Source: Candidatus Yanofskybacteria bacterium RIFOXYD1_FULL_42_10 (lineage in GTDB: Bacteria > Patescibacteriota > Minisyncoccia > 2-02-FULL-40-12 > GWA2-44-9). Taken from it: a stretch of 15,349 nt of DNA. The notes under the pieces were generated by a model. The model was not told the DNA's origin, ran no database searches, and saw only the letters and a list, made by a program, of their open reading frames with translations. The first letter of the stretch is position 1. Every line of letters begins with the position of its first letter. Positions 1 through 7,182 of the stretch are shown here, one piece after another. The DNA lies in the NCBI GenBank assembly GCA_001795975.1, contig MGLG01000005.1:6723-22071 (forward strand), written 5' to 3'. The position numbers and the translations under genes are program-made.

Positions 1-100
1 GCCTCATCCTTGAGCGAGCCACGCTGGGGCGAGCGAGAAAAGCGAAAAGATTGCATCCGCTGGATTGGATAAAAAGGGGCAGGGGCGAAGCGAAGTTTTA
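1..100 (+). repeat. Dispersed repeat, copy A (cut by window edge)
   Basis: This stretch is nearly identical to 10526-10669 in the same orientation. Positions 1-26 match 10526-10551, and 27-100 match 10595-10669 with a few substitutions and a 1-nt indel. Copy A lacks a 43-nt hairpin module present in copy B. It contains two overlapping GCGAAG motifs (85-95), also frequent around copy B. It sits just beyond the 3' end of the priA-like gene. The repeat begins at base 1, so its true left end lies outside the window. I see no reading frame in it that I would trust. Confidence 0.85.
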
Positions 101-108
101 AATTATTA

Positions 109-2055
109 TCATATTATCGCTTTCGGGTCGGCGTCTATAATCCAGCCGGCGGGGACGAATTTTAACAGTTCGCGGATATTTTCAAATTCGGGGGAAATTT
201 TTAAAATGATATTGAAAATATACAGTCCTCGTTCTCTTTCTACGGACGCGGGAGAAGCATCAATAATTTTTGCGGTTTTTTCCAGTTTCATTTGAACGGC
301 GGCTCGTTTTAATTTTTCAGTAAGCAATCTTGCTTCAAAAGACGCTTTGGCTTGATTTTTGTGTTTAAATGATAATTTTATCAGGCGCGAAAACGGGGGA
401 TAAGAGAATGTTTGTCTTGCCTGAAGTTCGTTGTTGTAAAATTTGTCGTATTTTGCATCCTGCAGGGTTTGAAAAATCGCATCTTCGGGATTGTGGGTTT
501 GGATAAGAATTTCCGACGGTTCAAAGTCTTTTAATTTTTCCATTTGATAAATAAACTCCTCGTCGGTTTTATAATCCGGAGAATTGACGAGCGCGTCGGC
601 GTTGATAATTCCGATAAGATTAAAATTTAATTGATAACGGCGGCTGAAAATCATTTGAGTGGCGACAAGAACGGATGTTCTCGGCTTTTTTATTTCTTCC
701 AGCGCCTCTTCTTCCTCGGTTTCATTTTTGGCGATATCGGAATCAAGAATTAAAACGGGAATGCCGCTGATGTTGTTTCTCTCAAAAGTTCTTTGGATTT
801 CATCGTATATTTTTTGACTGCCGGCTTGTCCGGCGGTTTTTATTTTGTAACTGTTGCAATTGGCGCAAAATTGCGGGATTGGCTGATTTCGGGAACAACG
901 ATGGCAGATTAAAATAAAATCGGTTGTTTTGTGGACCCTCATTGCTACGGCGCAATCGGGACATTTGACCGCAAGACCGCAGTTTTGGCAGACAGCGATT
1001 CCCGAATAACCGCGCCGGGGAGAAAAAATGAGGATTTTTTGGTTGGCGAGCTTAACGCGGGAGACAAGGATCTCTTTTAATTTTCTGCTTAATGGCGAAA
1101 AATTATTTTCTTTCAATTCCTCCGTAGCATTTACGATTAAGAGCTTTACGCCGTTTTTAGTTTTTGTATCGTTCATGGCCAACTTATTATTTTTGATAAG
1201 ATTGTAATTTTGAATGCCAATTACCGAAGAAGTAAAAATAATTTTAGAGCCGTGTGCCGCGGCGATGTGTTTGGCAAGTTCCGGAGTATTGTATCGCGGC
1301 GACATGTCTGATTTATAAGCGTCGTTTAACGGGTCATCAACAATAATCAGCCGCAAATTTTTAAAAGATAAAAATAGAGCCTGGCGGGTGCCGATTATTA
1401 TTTGCGCTGTGCCGCCGGAAGCGTTAACCCAACTTTCAAAATATTGTTTGTTGGATAATCCGGAATGAATAACGACGGTTTTGTATTTATCGCTTAATTG
1501 CGCCGACAAATATTCCAAATTTATTTTTTCGGGAACGATGAATAAAACCTGTCCGCCTGCCGGCGAGGCAAGCCCGTCATTGAGAATAGATTTTTTAATG
1601 TGGGGCATTAAATTATCCAGAGTATCTTTGGCGCCGGATAATATGATAAGCGGTTTCCCGGGAGATTTTTGCGGCGGCAAAACCGTTTCAGCGGCGGTTT
1701 TTAATTCATATTTTTTTTTCAGGAAAAACGGAGGAAGAACGGTTTTAAGGCAAAGGCCGAGAGGGGCATAATAATATTTTGAAAGCCATAACGCCGTTTG
1801 GAATTGACCGGCGCTTACTTGGGGAATTTCATTCACAACCGAAGATAATTTTTTTAACTGGAACCCAGTTTTTTTGAGAAGAATTTTTTGCGATTCAAGC
1901 GCGGCGTAACTGACGACAATTGCGTTAACCTTTCGGTTGTTCAACGATATTTGGACTATGGCGCCCTTTTCCAGCCGACGGTCAAAAAAGTAGCTCAAAA
2001 TTTGAGGGACATTCGGCGGTAGAACGGCGAGGGGAATTACTTCTATGACATACAT
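109..2055 (-). CDS. priA: PriA-like primosomal protein N', probably helicase-inactive
   Basis: This is a member of the PriA family (replication restart; recognises forked DNA and loads the replicative helicase), 648 aa. The N-terminal 3'-DNA-binding domain (about 1-105) has the family's RKV-AIV pattern. The zinc-binding lobe is complete, with four CxxC pairs at C356/C359, C365/C368, C384/C387 and C397/C400. The C-terminal domain carries the family's YPPF, SPAS-ER-RG and DADP elements (about 545-648). The ATPase motifs are not intact: the Walker A position (about 139-146) reads SGAKDTLD, the DEEH box (240-243) reads DDPL, and the QVAGRAGR arginine-finger segment is missing after the LIGIINADA stretch. 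It may still bind forks as a scaffold without unwinding DNA. A palindromic stretch encodes part of residues 160-168. No Shine-Dalgarno is visible; a weak TATCTT lies 7 nt before the ATG. The family call is firm; loss of activity is inferred. Confidence 0.92.
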   Translation of the reverse strand: MYVIEVIPLAVLPPNVPQILSYFFDRRLEKGAIVQISLNNRKVNAIVVSYAALESQKILLKKTGFQLKKLSSVVNEIPQVSAGQFQTALWLSKYYYAPLGLCLKTVLPPFFLKKKYELKTAAETVLPPQKSPGKPLIILSGAKDTLDNLMPHIKKSILNDGLASPAGGQVLFIVPEKINLEYLSAQLSDKYKTVVIHSGLSNKQYFESWVNASGGTAQIIIGTRQALFLSFKNLRLIIVDDPLNDAYKSDMSPRYNTPELAKHIAAAHGSKIIFTSSVIGIQNYNLIKNNKLAMNDTKTKNGVKLLIVNATEELKENNFSPLSRKLKEILVSRVKLANQKILIFSPRRGYSGIAVCQNCGLAVKCPDCAVAMRVHKTTDFILICHRCSRNQPIPQFCANCNSYKIKTAGQAGSQKIYDEIQRTFERNNISGIPVLILDSDIAKNETEEEEALEEIKKPRTSVLVATQMIFSRRYQLNFNLIGIINADALVNSPDYKTDEEFIYQMEKLKDFEPSEILIQTHNPEDAIFQTLQDAKYDKFYNNELQARQTFSYPPFSRLIKLSFKHKNQAKASFEARLLTEKLKRAAVQMKLEKTAKIIDASPASVERERGLYIFNIILKISPEFENIRELLKFVPAGWIIDADPKAII

Positions 2056-2113
2056 AATACTTAAGATAAGACAGTTCTATTACTAATACAATGTTTTAGG
2101 CAAACCATAGGGA

Positions 2114-2142
2114 TTGACAGGTTGGATTTTATAGATTATTTT
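2114..2142 (+). promoter_or_regulatory. Sigma70-type promoter for the 2188 gene
   Basis: A perfect TTGACA (2114-2119) is followed after 17 nt by TATTTT (2137-2142, four of six consensus bases). Transcription would begin near 2149. That lies after the in-frame ATG at 2122 and so supports the ATG at 2188 as the real start of the next gene. Confidence 0.55.
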
Positions 2143-2187
2143 GTATTAAGTTCATTAACCACAAAAGGGGAAGGGTGGGAGGAAGAC

Positions 2188-2481
2188 ATGTTGAATCAGA
2201 AACTATTTGAAACCGCGCCTATTGAAGCGATGGAACAATTCGGGGAAGAACTGAGCAAGAAGAGGCCCGAACTTAATCTTTTTTACGCTGTGGACAAGAA
2301 TCGTAATCCAATCTTGAGGGTACGACAAACCATTGAAAAACAGACAAAAAATTTTAAGATTTGCTACAATGTTTCAGCAAAGCAATTTGAAATTTCTTCC
2401 ACAGAATACAATAATGCGGAATCTACCACTTTGGATATCAAGACTGCTTTCTTTCTTTTGGAATCATTATTCTTTGATTGA
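2188..2481 (+). CDS. Small hypothetical protein, 97 aa
   Basis: I do not recognise this family. The protein is small, soluble and mixed alpha/beta by eye. It starts MLNQKLFETAPIEAMEQ and ends in a hydrophobic LESLFFD tail, with no signal peptide, membrane segment or cysteine-rich motif. I chose the ATG at 2188 because GGGAGGA lies 5-12 nt upstream and because the likely promoter at 2114-2142 overlaps the alternative ATG at 2122, which would give 119 aa. It is a monocistronic unit: divergent from the priA-like gene, with its own promoter, and closed by two consecutive hairpins, the first of which overlaps the TGA stop. Conservation of its downstream neighbour tells nothing about function. Confidence that it is translated is fairly high; function is unknown. 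Confidence 0.7.
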   Translation: MLNQKLFETAPIEAMEQFGEELSKKRPELNLFYAVDKNRNPILRVRQTIEKQTKNFKICYNVSAKQFEISSTEYNNAESTTLDIKTAFFLLESLFFD

Positions 2482-2504
2482 ACCAGAGAATATCTGATTC
2501 AATC
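2476..2504 (+). other. Hairpin overlapping the stop codon
   Basis: GATTGAA (2476-2482) pairs with TTCAATC (2498-2504) and CAGA (2484-2487) with TCTG (2493-2496), broken by one C/A mismatch, with a GAATA loop. The TGA stop (2479-2481) lies in the 5' arm. It stands directly before the intrinsic terminator, giving two stacked hairpins. It could protect the 3' end or help termination. Confidence 0.5.
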
Positions 2505-2508
2505 TCGG

Positions 2509-2545
2509 CTCGTTAGATTTTAGAATTTAACGAGTTTTTCTTTTT
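2509..2545 (+). terminator. Rho-independent terminator
   Basis: An 11-bp stem (CTCGTTAGATT with AATTTAACGAG, one G-T wobble) has a 4-nt TTAG loop and is followed by TTTTTCTTTTT. It ends the transcript of the small gene at 2188-2481 and isolates it from gltX. Confidence 0.88.
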
Positions 2546-2561
2546 ATACCTTGGGCGTCAT

Positions 2562-2589
2562 TTGAAGATGGTGAATTTTAAGTTATAAT
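2562..2589 (+). promoter_or_regulatory. gltX promoter, probably leaderless
   Basis: TTGAAG (2562-2567) and a perfect TATAAT (2584-2589) are separated by 16 nt. The -10 box ends only 6 nt before the gltX ATG (2596), so transcription should start at or next to the A of the ATG. No Shine-Dalgarno fits between. Confidence 0.65.
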
Positions 2590-2595
2590 TTTAAT

Positions 2596-4002
2596 ATGGA
2601 AAAGCAGGGAAAAATAAGAGTAAGAATCGCGCCGAGTCCAACCGGCAGTTTGCATATCGGTACGGCAAGAACCGCGCTTTTTAATTGGCTTTTTGCCAGA
2701 AAAAACGGCGGAGAATTTATATTGAGAATTGAAGATACCGACCTTGAACGGTCTGACAAAAAATACGAGGAAAATATTATTGAAGGATTGAAGTGGTTGG
2801 GTATTAACTGGGATGGGCTGATATATCACCAATCGGAGCGATTGGATGTTTATGAAAAATATTTAAAACAGCTTTTGGATTCGGGCAAAGCGTTTTGGTG
2901 CTATCACACCGCTGAAGAACTTGAAGCGGAAAAAACCGTCCAGATGAAACGCAAGGAGCCTCCACGCCACATCTGCGGATATAAAACTCAAAACTCAATC
3001 CGCTCCATCCGCCAACTGGCGGAGGCGGACAAAACTCAAAACCAAGAAAAAGGAATAATAAGGTTAGCGGTTGATGAGAATTCAACGAGAGTGGTTCATT
3101 TTAATGACGCTATCAGGGGGCAGATAGAATGGGAAGAAAAATTAATAGGGGATTTCAGTTTAGCAAAAGATTTGCGAACTCCTTTGTATAATTTTGCGGT
3201 GGTGGTGGATGATACTGATATGGAGATTACCCATGTTATCAGAGGCGAGGATCATATTTCCAATACGCCAAAGCAAATTCTAATATACGAAGCTTTAGGG
3301 CGGGAATTGCCGGTTTTCGCGCACTTACCGCTTATTTTGGGAAACGACAAATCAAAGCTTTCAAAACGCCACGGAGCGACTTCGGTTATGGAATACAAAA
3401 AAGATTATCTGCCCGAAGCGCTGATAAATTTTATGGGATTTTTGGGGTTTACTTATGATAAAGAAATTATAAACAAGGAAGAAATGGCGGAAGAATTTGA
3501 TTTGGCAAAAGTCCATAAATCCGGAGCGGTTTTTGATGTTAAAAAATTGAATTGGCTCAATTCGCAATACATAAAGCGGCTTGCGCCGTCAGAATTTAAA
3601 AATTTAACGGATTTAAAGGTTTCAGATGCGGTAATACCGCTTATTACCGAAAGACTAGAAAAATTGTCCGATGTAAACAATTTTGAATATTTCTGGAAAA
3701 CTCCGGAATACGATAAAGAACTTTTGATTTGGAAAGGGTTTTCGCTTGATAAAATAAAAGAATCATTGGAATTAACTCTTAATACATTTGGACAGAGAGA
3801 ATGGATACAACAAGAAGCGCTCCGTAAATATCTGGATGCCGAAGCAGAACAATTAGGAGACAGAGGACTAATCTACTGGCCATTGCGGGCCGCGCTGACC
3901 GGTCAGGAAAAATCACCCGATCCCGTGGAGATTGCCGCAGTGTTAGGAAAAGACGAAGTAATTAAACGAATAAACACAGCGATTGACAAGTTGAGTGTTT
4001 AA
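2596..4002 (+). CDS. gltX: Glutamyl-tRNA synthetase (GluRS)
   Basis: This class I aminoacyl-tRNA synthetase charges tRNA-Glu with glutamate in the cytoplasm (468 aa, normal length). The Rossmann fold carries the HIGH-type signature PSPTGSLHIGT (H20-I-G-T23) and the RIEDTD motif. The KMSKS equivalent is KLSKR (254-258), as usual for GluRS. The C-terminal half is the helical anticodon-binding region. Residues 130-145 (KTQNSIRSIRQLAEAD) are an in-frame insertion encoded by a palindromic element with a 12-bp flanking direct repeat. It lies in the variable loop before the IIRLAV strand, where it should be tolerated. Transcription probably starts at the ATG. The M23 peptidase gene follows 32 nt downstream without a visible terminator, so the two may be co-transcribed. 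A non-discriminating GluRS that also charges tRNA-Gln is possible but cannot be judged here. Confidence 0.97.
   Translation: MEKQGKIRVRIAPSPTGSLHIGTARTALFNWLFARKNGGEFILRIEDTDLERSDKKYEENIIEGLKWLGINWDGLIYHQSERLDVYEKYLKQLLDSGKAFWCYHTAEELEAEKTVQMKRKEPPRHICGYKTQNSIRSIRQLAEADKTQNQEKGIIRLAVDENSTRVVHFNDAIRGQIEWEEKLIGDFSLAKDLRTPLYNFAVVVDDTDMEITHVIRGEDHISNTPKQILIYEALGRELPVFAHLPLILGNDKSKLSKRHGATSVMEYKKDYLPEALINFMGFLGFTYDKEIINKEEMAEEFDLAKVHKSGAVFDVKKLNWLNSQYIKRLAPSEFKNLTDLKVSDAVIPLITERLEKLSDVNNFEYFWKTPEYDKELLIWKGFSLDKIKESLELTLNTFGQREWIQQEALRKYLDAEAEQLGDRGLIYWPLRAALTGQEKSPDPVEIAAVLGKDEVIKRINTAIDKLSV
2983..3042 (+). repeat. Palindromic mini-element inserted in frame in gltX
   Basis: The 12-mer AAAACTCAAAAC occurs at 2983-2994 and again at 3031-3042, exactly 48 nt (16 codons) apart. 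Between them is a hairpin: TCCGCCA (3008-3014), loop AC, TGGCGGA (3017-3023), extended by TCCGC (2999-3003) with GCGGA (3025-3029). The element keeps the reading frame, adding 16 residues to GluRS. The structure is like Rickettsia palindromic elements that insert inside genes, but I infer no relationship to them. Confidence 0.8.
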
Positions 4003-4034
4003 AAATTTAAAGTATAGAGTTTAAAGCATAAAGA

Positions 4035-5303
4035 ATGATAAAAATAAAGATTTTATTTTTAATTCTGTTTTCTATTTTTTACTTTCTATTTTCTGTTTCA
4101 GCCGCCGTTGCCCAAACCGACCAGGAAAAAATGGCGGAACTTCAGATACAAATTGAACAGCTTGAAGAGCAGGCCCAGCAGTATCGCGGGACAATCGCTC
4201 AACAAAGAGAACAGGCAAACACCTTAAAAAATCAAATCACAAATCTAAAAAATCAGATAAATTCACTTCAGGCCCAAGTTAATCTTACCAGCAAAAAAAT
4301 AGGCAAAACCGCCATGGAAATAGAGGGAACTCAAAATACTATTGTTGACACTCAGGATAAGATAAACCGGCGCAAATTATCAATCGGTCAATTATTTATT
4401 CTTCAAAATAGACGGGATAATGAAAGTTTGGTGGCGACGGTTTTAAAAAATAAAAATTTGTCTGATTTTTTAAATCAAAGAGAATACAGCCAGTCCGTGA
4501 CCGCCAGTCTGCTAAATATCGTGGATGAGCTGAAAAGCGACAAACAATCGCTTGAATTTCAGCAGGAAAATTTAGAAAACCAAAAAAACAACATGGAATT
4601 TTTAAAACGGCAACAGATTTCTCAAAAACTTTCTTTAAACCAAGTGTCGGCGGATAAAAATAAGTTATTGATTGAGACGAAGGGCCGGGAGACGCAATAT
4701 CAAAAAATGCTGGTTGAGGTGGAGCAAAAAAAAGCGTTTTTTTTCAATCAATTAAAAGAGCTTGAAACGCGCGTCATTCAGGGCGGATTATATATTGTCC
4801 ATGAAACCGCTACCGGCACTTTACCAAAAAAGGGAACGAAACTGTTCAGTTGGCCGGAGGAAGATTATCGCATTACTCAAGGATACGGATGTACGAGTTA
4901 CGCTCGTTGCAACAGATCGCGCGGTCCCTACGGCGGCGCGCCTCACAATGGTCTTGATATGGCGGCGGGTTATGGAAGCCAGATTCGGGCAATCGCCGAG
5001 GGTGAAATAATAGCCAACGGCAAAAATGACGGCTGGGGCAACTGGGTGGCGATCAAACATCCCAACCAATATAATCTTGTCAGTGTTTACGCTCACATGA
5101 GTTCGTTGTCGTTTTTGCAGGTCGGCACCAATGTCAAACAAGGCGAGATTATCGGCTACGAGGGCAATACCGGCAATGTTACCGGTTCCCATTTGCACCT
5201 TAGTTTATATAAGGATTTCTTCACTTTTGTAAAAGATACGAATGGCCAGCTTTATTTTAACTATTTTGAGGGTTCGGTAAATCCATTAGATTATTTGAAA
5301 TAA
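4035..5303 (+). CDS. Secreted coiled-coil M23 peptidase (EnvC-like)
   Basis: This is a probable murein hydrolase, or activator of one, acting at the cell wall (422 aa). Residues 4-26 form a signal peptide or N-terminal membrane anchor ending AAVAQT. Residues about 28-250 are Gln/Glu/Lys-rich coiled coil with two long helices, as in EnvC and related division or hook proteins. The C-terminal LytM/M23 domain (about 270-420) has the zinc motif HNGLD (H304, D308), YAH (H354) and HLH (H386, H388). All expected zinc and catalytic histidines are present, so it may be an active endopeptidase cutting peptide cross-links, unlike E. coli EnvC, which is degenerate. It has no good Shine-Dalgarno (only AAAGA before the ATG) and lies 32 nt after gltX. 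The substrate is inferred from the family. Confidence 0.93.
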   Translation: MIKIKILFLILFSIFYFLFSVSAAVAQTDQEKMAELQIQIEQLEEQAQQYRGTIAQQREQANTLKNQITNLKNQINSLQAQVNLTSKKIGKTAMEIEGTQNTIVDTQDKINRRKLSIGQLFILQNRRDNESLVATVLKNKNLSDFLNQREYSQSVTASLLNIVDELKSDKQSLEFQQENLENQKNNMEFLKRQQISQKLSLNQVSADKNKLLIETKGRETQYQKMLVEVEQKKAFFFNQLKELETRVIQGGLYIVHETATGTLPKKGTKLFSWPEEDYRITQGYGCTSYARCNRSRGPYGGAPHNGLDMAAGYGSQIRAIAEGEIIANGKNDGWGNWVAIKHPNQYNLVSVYAHMSSLSFLQVGTNVKQGEIIGYEGNTGNVTGSHLHLSLYKDFFTFVKDTNGQLYFNYFEGSVNPLDYLK

Positions 5304-5317
5304 GGGAAAATTGTTAA

Positions 5318-5340
5318 TTGTTATCTTGATATCTTGTTAA
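5318..5340 (+). repeat. AT-rich intergenic motif, copy 1
   Basis: TTGTTATCTTG (5318-5328) and TATCTTGTTAA (5330-5340) recur, fused, as one 15-nt block at 8540-8554. Copy 1 differs by an 8-nt internal duplication of the type ATATCTTG. The rest of the 88-nt gap between the M23 gene and ndh is AT-rich with no clear terminator. Confidence 0.4.
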
Positions 5341-5391
5341 TTTCAATAATTAATTTAAGTTGCATCGCAATCATAAGTTTACACTAAAGTT

Positions 5392-6627
5392 ATGACTAAA
5401 ATAATTATTCTTGGCGGGGGATTCGGGGGAATTCGCGCGGCTTTAGATTTAGAAAAAAAGTTAAAACACTTAACGGAGCAAGGCCAAGCAGAAATAACAT
5501 TGATAGATAAAAACAGCTACCATCTTTTTACGCCTTTGCTTTACGAAGTGGCTTCCGCTTCCGATATAGCCAAAGATCCATTTGCGGTAAAACTTAGAAA
5601 AACCGTCTGTATTCCGTACCAAGATATTTTTGAGGGGAAAAATATAAAATTCATTCAATCAAAAGTGTCAAAAATCAACTTAAGCGAACGCCTGATTGCC
5701 ACCGGCGGGGGAGAGGACTTGTCTTTTGATTATTTAATTTTGGCGATTGGCGGGCAAATGGAAGATTTTGGCGTCAACGGCGTAAAAGAATACGCTTGTC
5801 AATTTAAAAATATTGAAGACGCTCTTTTGGTGAATCAAAAGATAGAAGAAATCACAAAAAAAGCGGCGGAAAACAAAAAACAAACTCCGATTGAAATTTT
5901 AATCTGTGGCGGGGGGTTTACGGGAGTTGAATTATCGGCGGAGATCGCTGGATATATTAAAAAAACGGGACGCGTTTTAGTCAGATTATTTGAGGCCGGA
6001 CCCAAAATATTGCCCATGGTTCCTGACCGGGAAAGAATCAAAATATCAAAACGGCTTACAAAATTGGGCGTGGCCATCATGGAAAATTCCGCGATAGAAG
6101 AAGTCGGCGCAGATTTTGTTAAATTAAAGAACGGCCAAAGAATAAACGGCGATTTGGTTATTTGGACAGCCGGCGTTAAAGCGAATGAAGTTTTGAAATT
6201 CATAGAAGGCTTGCCCCTTACGGAAAAGGGGGGAATTGCGGTTGAAGGAACTATGCTGGCAAAAGGTCTCAAAAATATTTTTGCGGTAGGGGATATTATA
6301 GAATTTATTGACCCCAAAACGCAAAGACCAGTTTCGGCGCAGGCTTATACCGCCATTGATCAGGGCAAAATTGCCGCAAGAAATATTTTTAATCTGATTT
6401 GCGGGAAACCGTTGCGTTTCTATAAGCCCTTTTCCGGAGTTTGGGTTTCTCCGGTCGGAGGCAAATACGCCGTCGCGTATTTGTTAAAAAGTTTTATATT
6501 CGGGGGATTGAGCGGCTGGATTATCAGGCAAATTATTGATTTAAGGTATTTCTTTTCCATCTTATCGGTAAAAAAAGCGCTTGCTTTATTTTGGGAAGAA
6601 GTGTCCTTGTTCATAAAGAATGATTAA
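5392..6627 (+). CDS. ndh: Type II NADH:quinone dehydrogenase (NDH-2)
   Basis: This is a single-subunit flavoprotein that moves electrons from NADH to membrane quinone without pumping protons (411 aa, typical length). The FAD-binding GGGFGG is at 8-13. The second Rossmann motif GGGFTGVE (173-180) binds NADH, and its terminal E180 favours NADH over NADPH. VGD (299-301) contacts the flavin. The quinone-site pattern AQxAxxxxxQG is seen as AQAYTAIDQG (316-325). The last 60 residues are hydrophobic and amphipathic, consistent with peripheral membrane attachment. There is no Shine-Dalgarno; a -10-like TACACT ends 6 nt before the ATG, suggesting another leaderless start. No other respiratory gene is in the window. 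A related pyridine-nucleotide disulphide oxidoreductase family member is the alternative, but the quinone motif favours NDH-2. Confidence 0.93.
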   Translation: MTKIIILGGGFGGIRAALDLEKKLKHLTEQGQAEITLIDKNSYHLFTPLLYEVASASDIAKDPFAVKLRKTVCIPYQDIFEGKNIKFIQSKVSKINLSERLIATGGGEDLSFDYLILAIGGQMEDFGVNGVKEYACQFKNIEDALLVNQKIEEITKKAAENKKQTPIEILICGGGFTGVELSAEIAGYIKKTGRVLVRLFEAGPKILPMVPDRERIKISKRLTKLGVAIMENSAIEEVGADFVKLKNGQRINGDLVIWTAGVKANEVLKFIEGLPLTEKGGIAVEGTMLAKGLKNIFAVGDIIEFIDPKTQRPVSAQAYTAIDQGKIAARNIFNLICGKPLRFYKPFSGVWVSPVGGKYAVAYLLKSFIFGGLSGWIIRQIIDLRYFFSILSVKKALALFWEEVSLFIKND

Positions 6628-6632
6628 TACCC

Positions 6633-6641
6633 TGTTATAAT
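6633..6641 (+). promoter_or_regulatory. Extended -10 promoter-like site
   Basis: TGTTATAAT fits an extended -10 element (TGn before a perfect TATAAT) directly after the ndh stop. A purine-rich GGGGAGAGGG and a five-codon frame (ATG at 6663 to TGA at 6680) follow. No convincing -35 box is visible. It may be an upstream promoter for the gene at 6741. Confidence 0.35.
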
Positions 6642-6676
6642 GGGAAAAGGGGAGAGGGTCTGATGCTTCATTGCTC

Positions 6677-6704
6677 TTGACATGTATCAATAATATTGTA
6701 TTAT
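6677..6704 (+). promoter_or_regulatory. Promoter for the 6741 gene
   Basis: A perfect TTGACA (6677-6682) is followed after 16 nt by TATTAT (6699-6704); TATACT (6702-6707) at 19 nt is an alternative. The leader would be about 30 nt and contains AGGGGA (6724-6729), a Shine-Dalgarno set 11 nt before the ATG. Confidence 0.6.
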
Positions 6705-6740
6705 ACTATTATAACGGAAGAGCAGGGGAATTAACAAAAC

Positions 6741-7127
6741 ATGAAAACAATTACCGCGATTATTATTTTGTTTTTTACGGTAAATATTTTCTTTTCAAGA
6801 AGCGTGTTTTCTTATTCCGCCAAATTGGAATCCAACACAGAGAAAGCCGCCAATGAAGTTTCAAATTTCGTAAATAAAATTATGCAGGATATGTTTAAAA
6901 GTTTTGGCGGAAGCAAGAATGTCAATATTAACACCAACATCCCCATAAGCCCGCCCAAAGAGGTCTCGTTTGATAACTTATTCAACTCTGAAAGCTTCTC
7001 AAGCGGCGATATTATGGAAGCCATAAGGGCAGCGCTGATTTTTGCGATCAATCTGTTTTTGATAGTTATAAATATTGTCGTTGAGGTGTTTAGGGGTTTG
7101 TTGGGAGTCTTAAACGACGGAAAGTGA
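6741..7127 (+). CDS. Small secreted or membrane protein, 128 aa
   Basis: I do not recognise the family. Residues 1-24 form a signal peptide or anchor (MKTITAIIILFF..., ending near SVFSYS). A polar middle of about 75 residues is rich in Ser, Asn and Lys and includes a short helix with NFVNKIMQDMFKSF. Residues about 98-122 form a strongly hydrophobic C-terminal membrane segment, followed by a short LNDGK tail. The predicted topology is therefore a periplasmic or extracellular loop held by its C-terminus, or two membrane anchors. It has its own TTGACA promoter and an AGGGGA ribosome site. It is followed by the LAGLIDADG gene on the opposite strand, convergent. It may be a lineage-specific cell-envelope protein. 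Confidence 0.75.
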   Translation: MKTITAIIILFFTVNIFFSRSVFSYSAKLESNTEKAANEVSNFVNKIMQDMFKSFGGSKNVNINTNIPISPPKEVSFDNLFNSESFSSGDIMEAIRAALIFAINLFLIVINIVVEVFRGLLGVLNDGK

Positions 7128-7154
7128 AGCCCGCGGCGTCTAAAAGGAATACTG

Positions 7155-7165
7155 TGTCGCATAAC
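7155..7165 (+). repeat. 11-bp direct repeat flanking the homing endonuclease (right end of gene)
   Basis: TGTCGCATAAC here is repeated exactly at 7692-7702 in the same orientation. The two copies bracket the LAGLIDADG gene (7183-7674) with 526 nt between them, as would be expected for ends or a target duplication of an inserted unit. Confidence 0.6.
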
Positions 7166-7182
7166 CTACATTATCGGACGCA

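Noticed and set aside
1481..1771. Open frame of 96 codons on the plus strand inside the priA-like gene
   Set aside because: It is the shadow of a clearly conserved minus-strand protein and shows no family features; the same holds for other opposite-strand frames over gltX, ndh, the S41 gene and rplI.
2122..2187. Longer start (ATG at 2122) for the small gene ending at 2481
   Set aside because: The likely -35/-10 boxes overlap this ATG and the predicted transcript begins after it; the ATG at 2188 has a strong Shine-Dalgarno.
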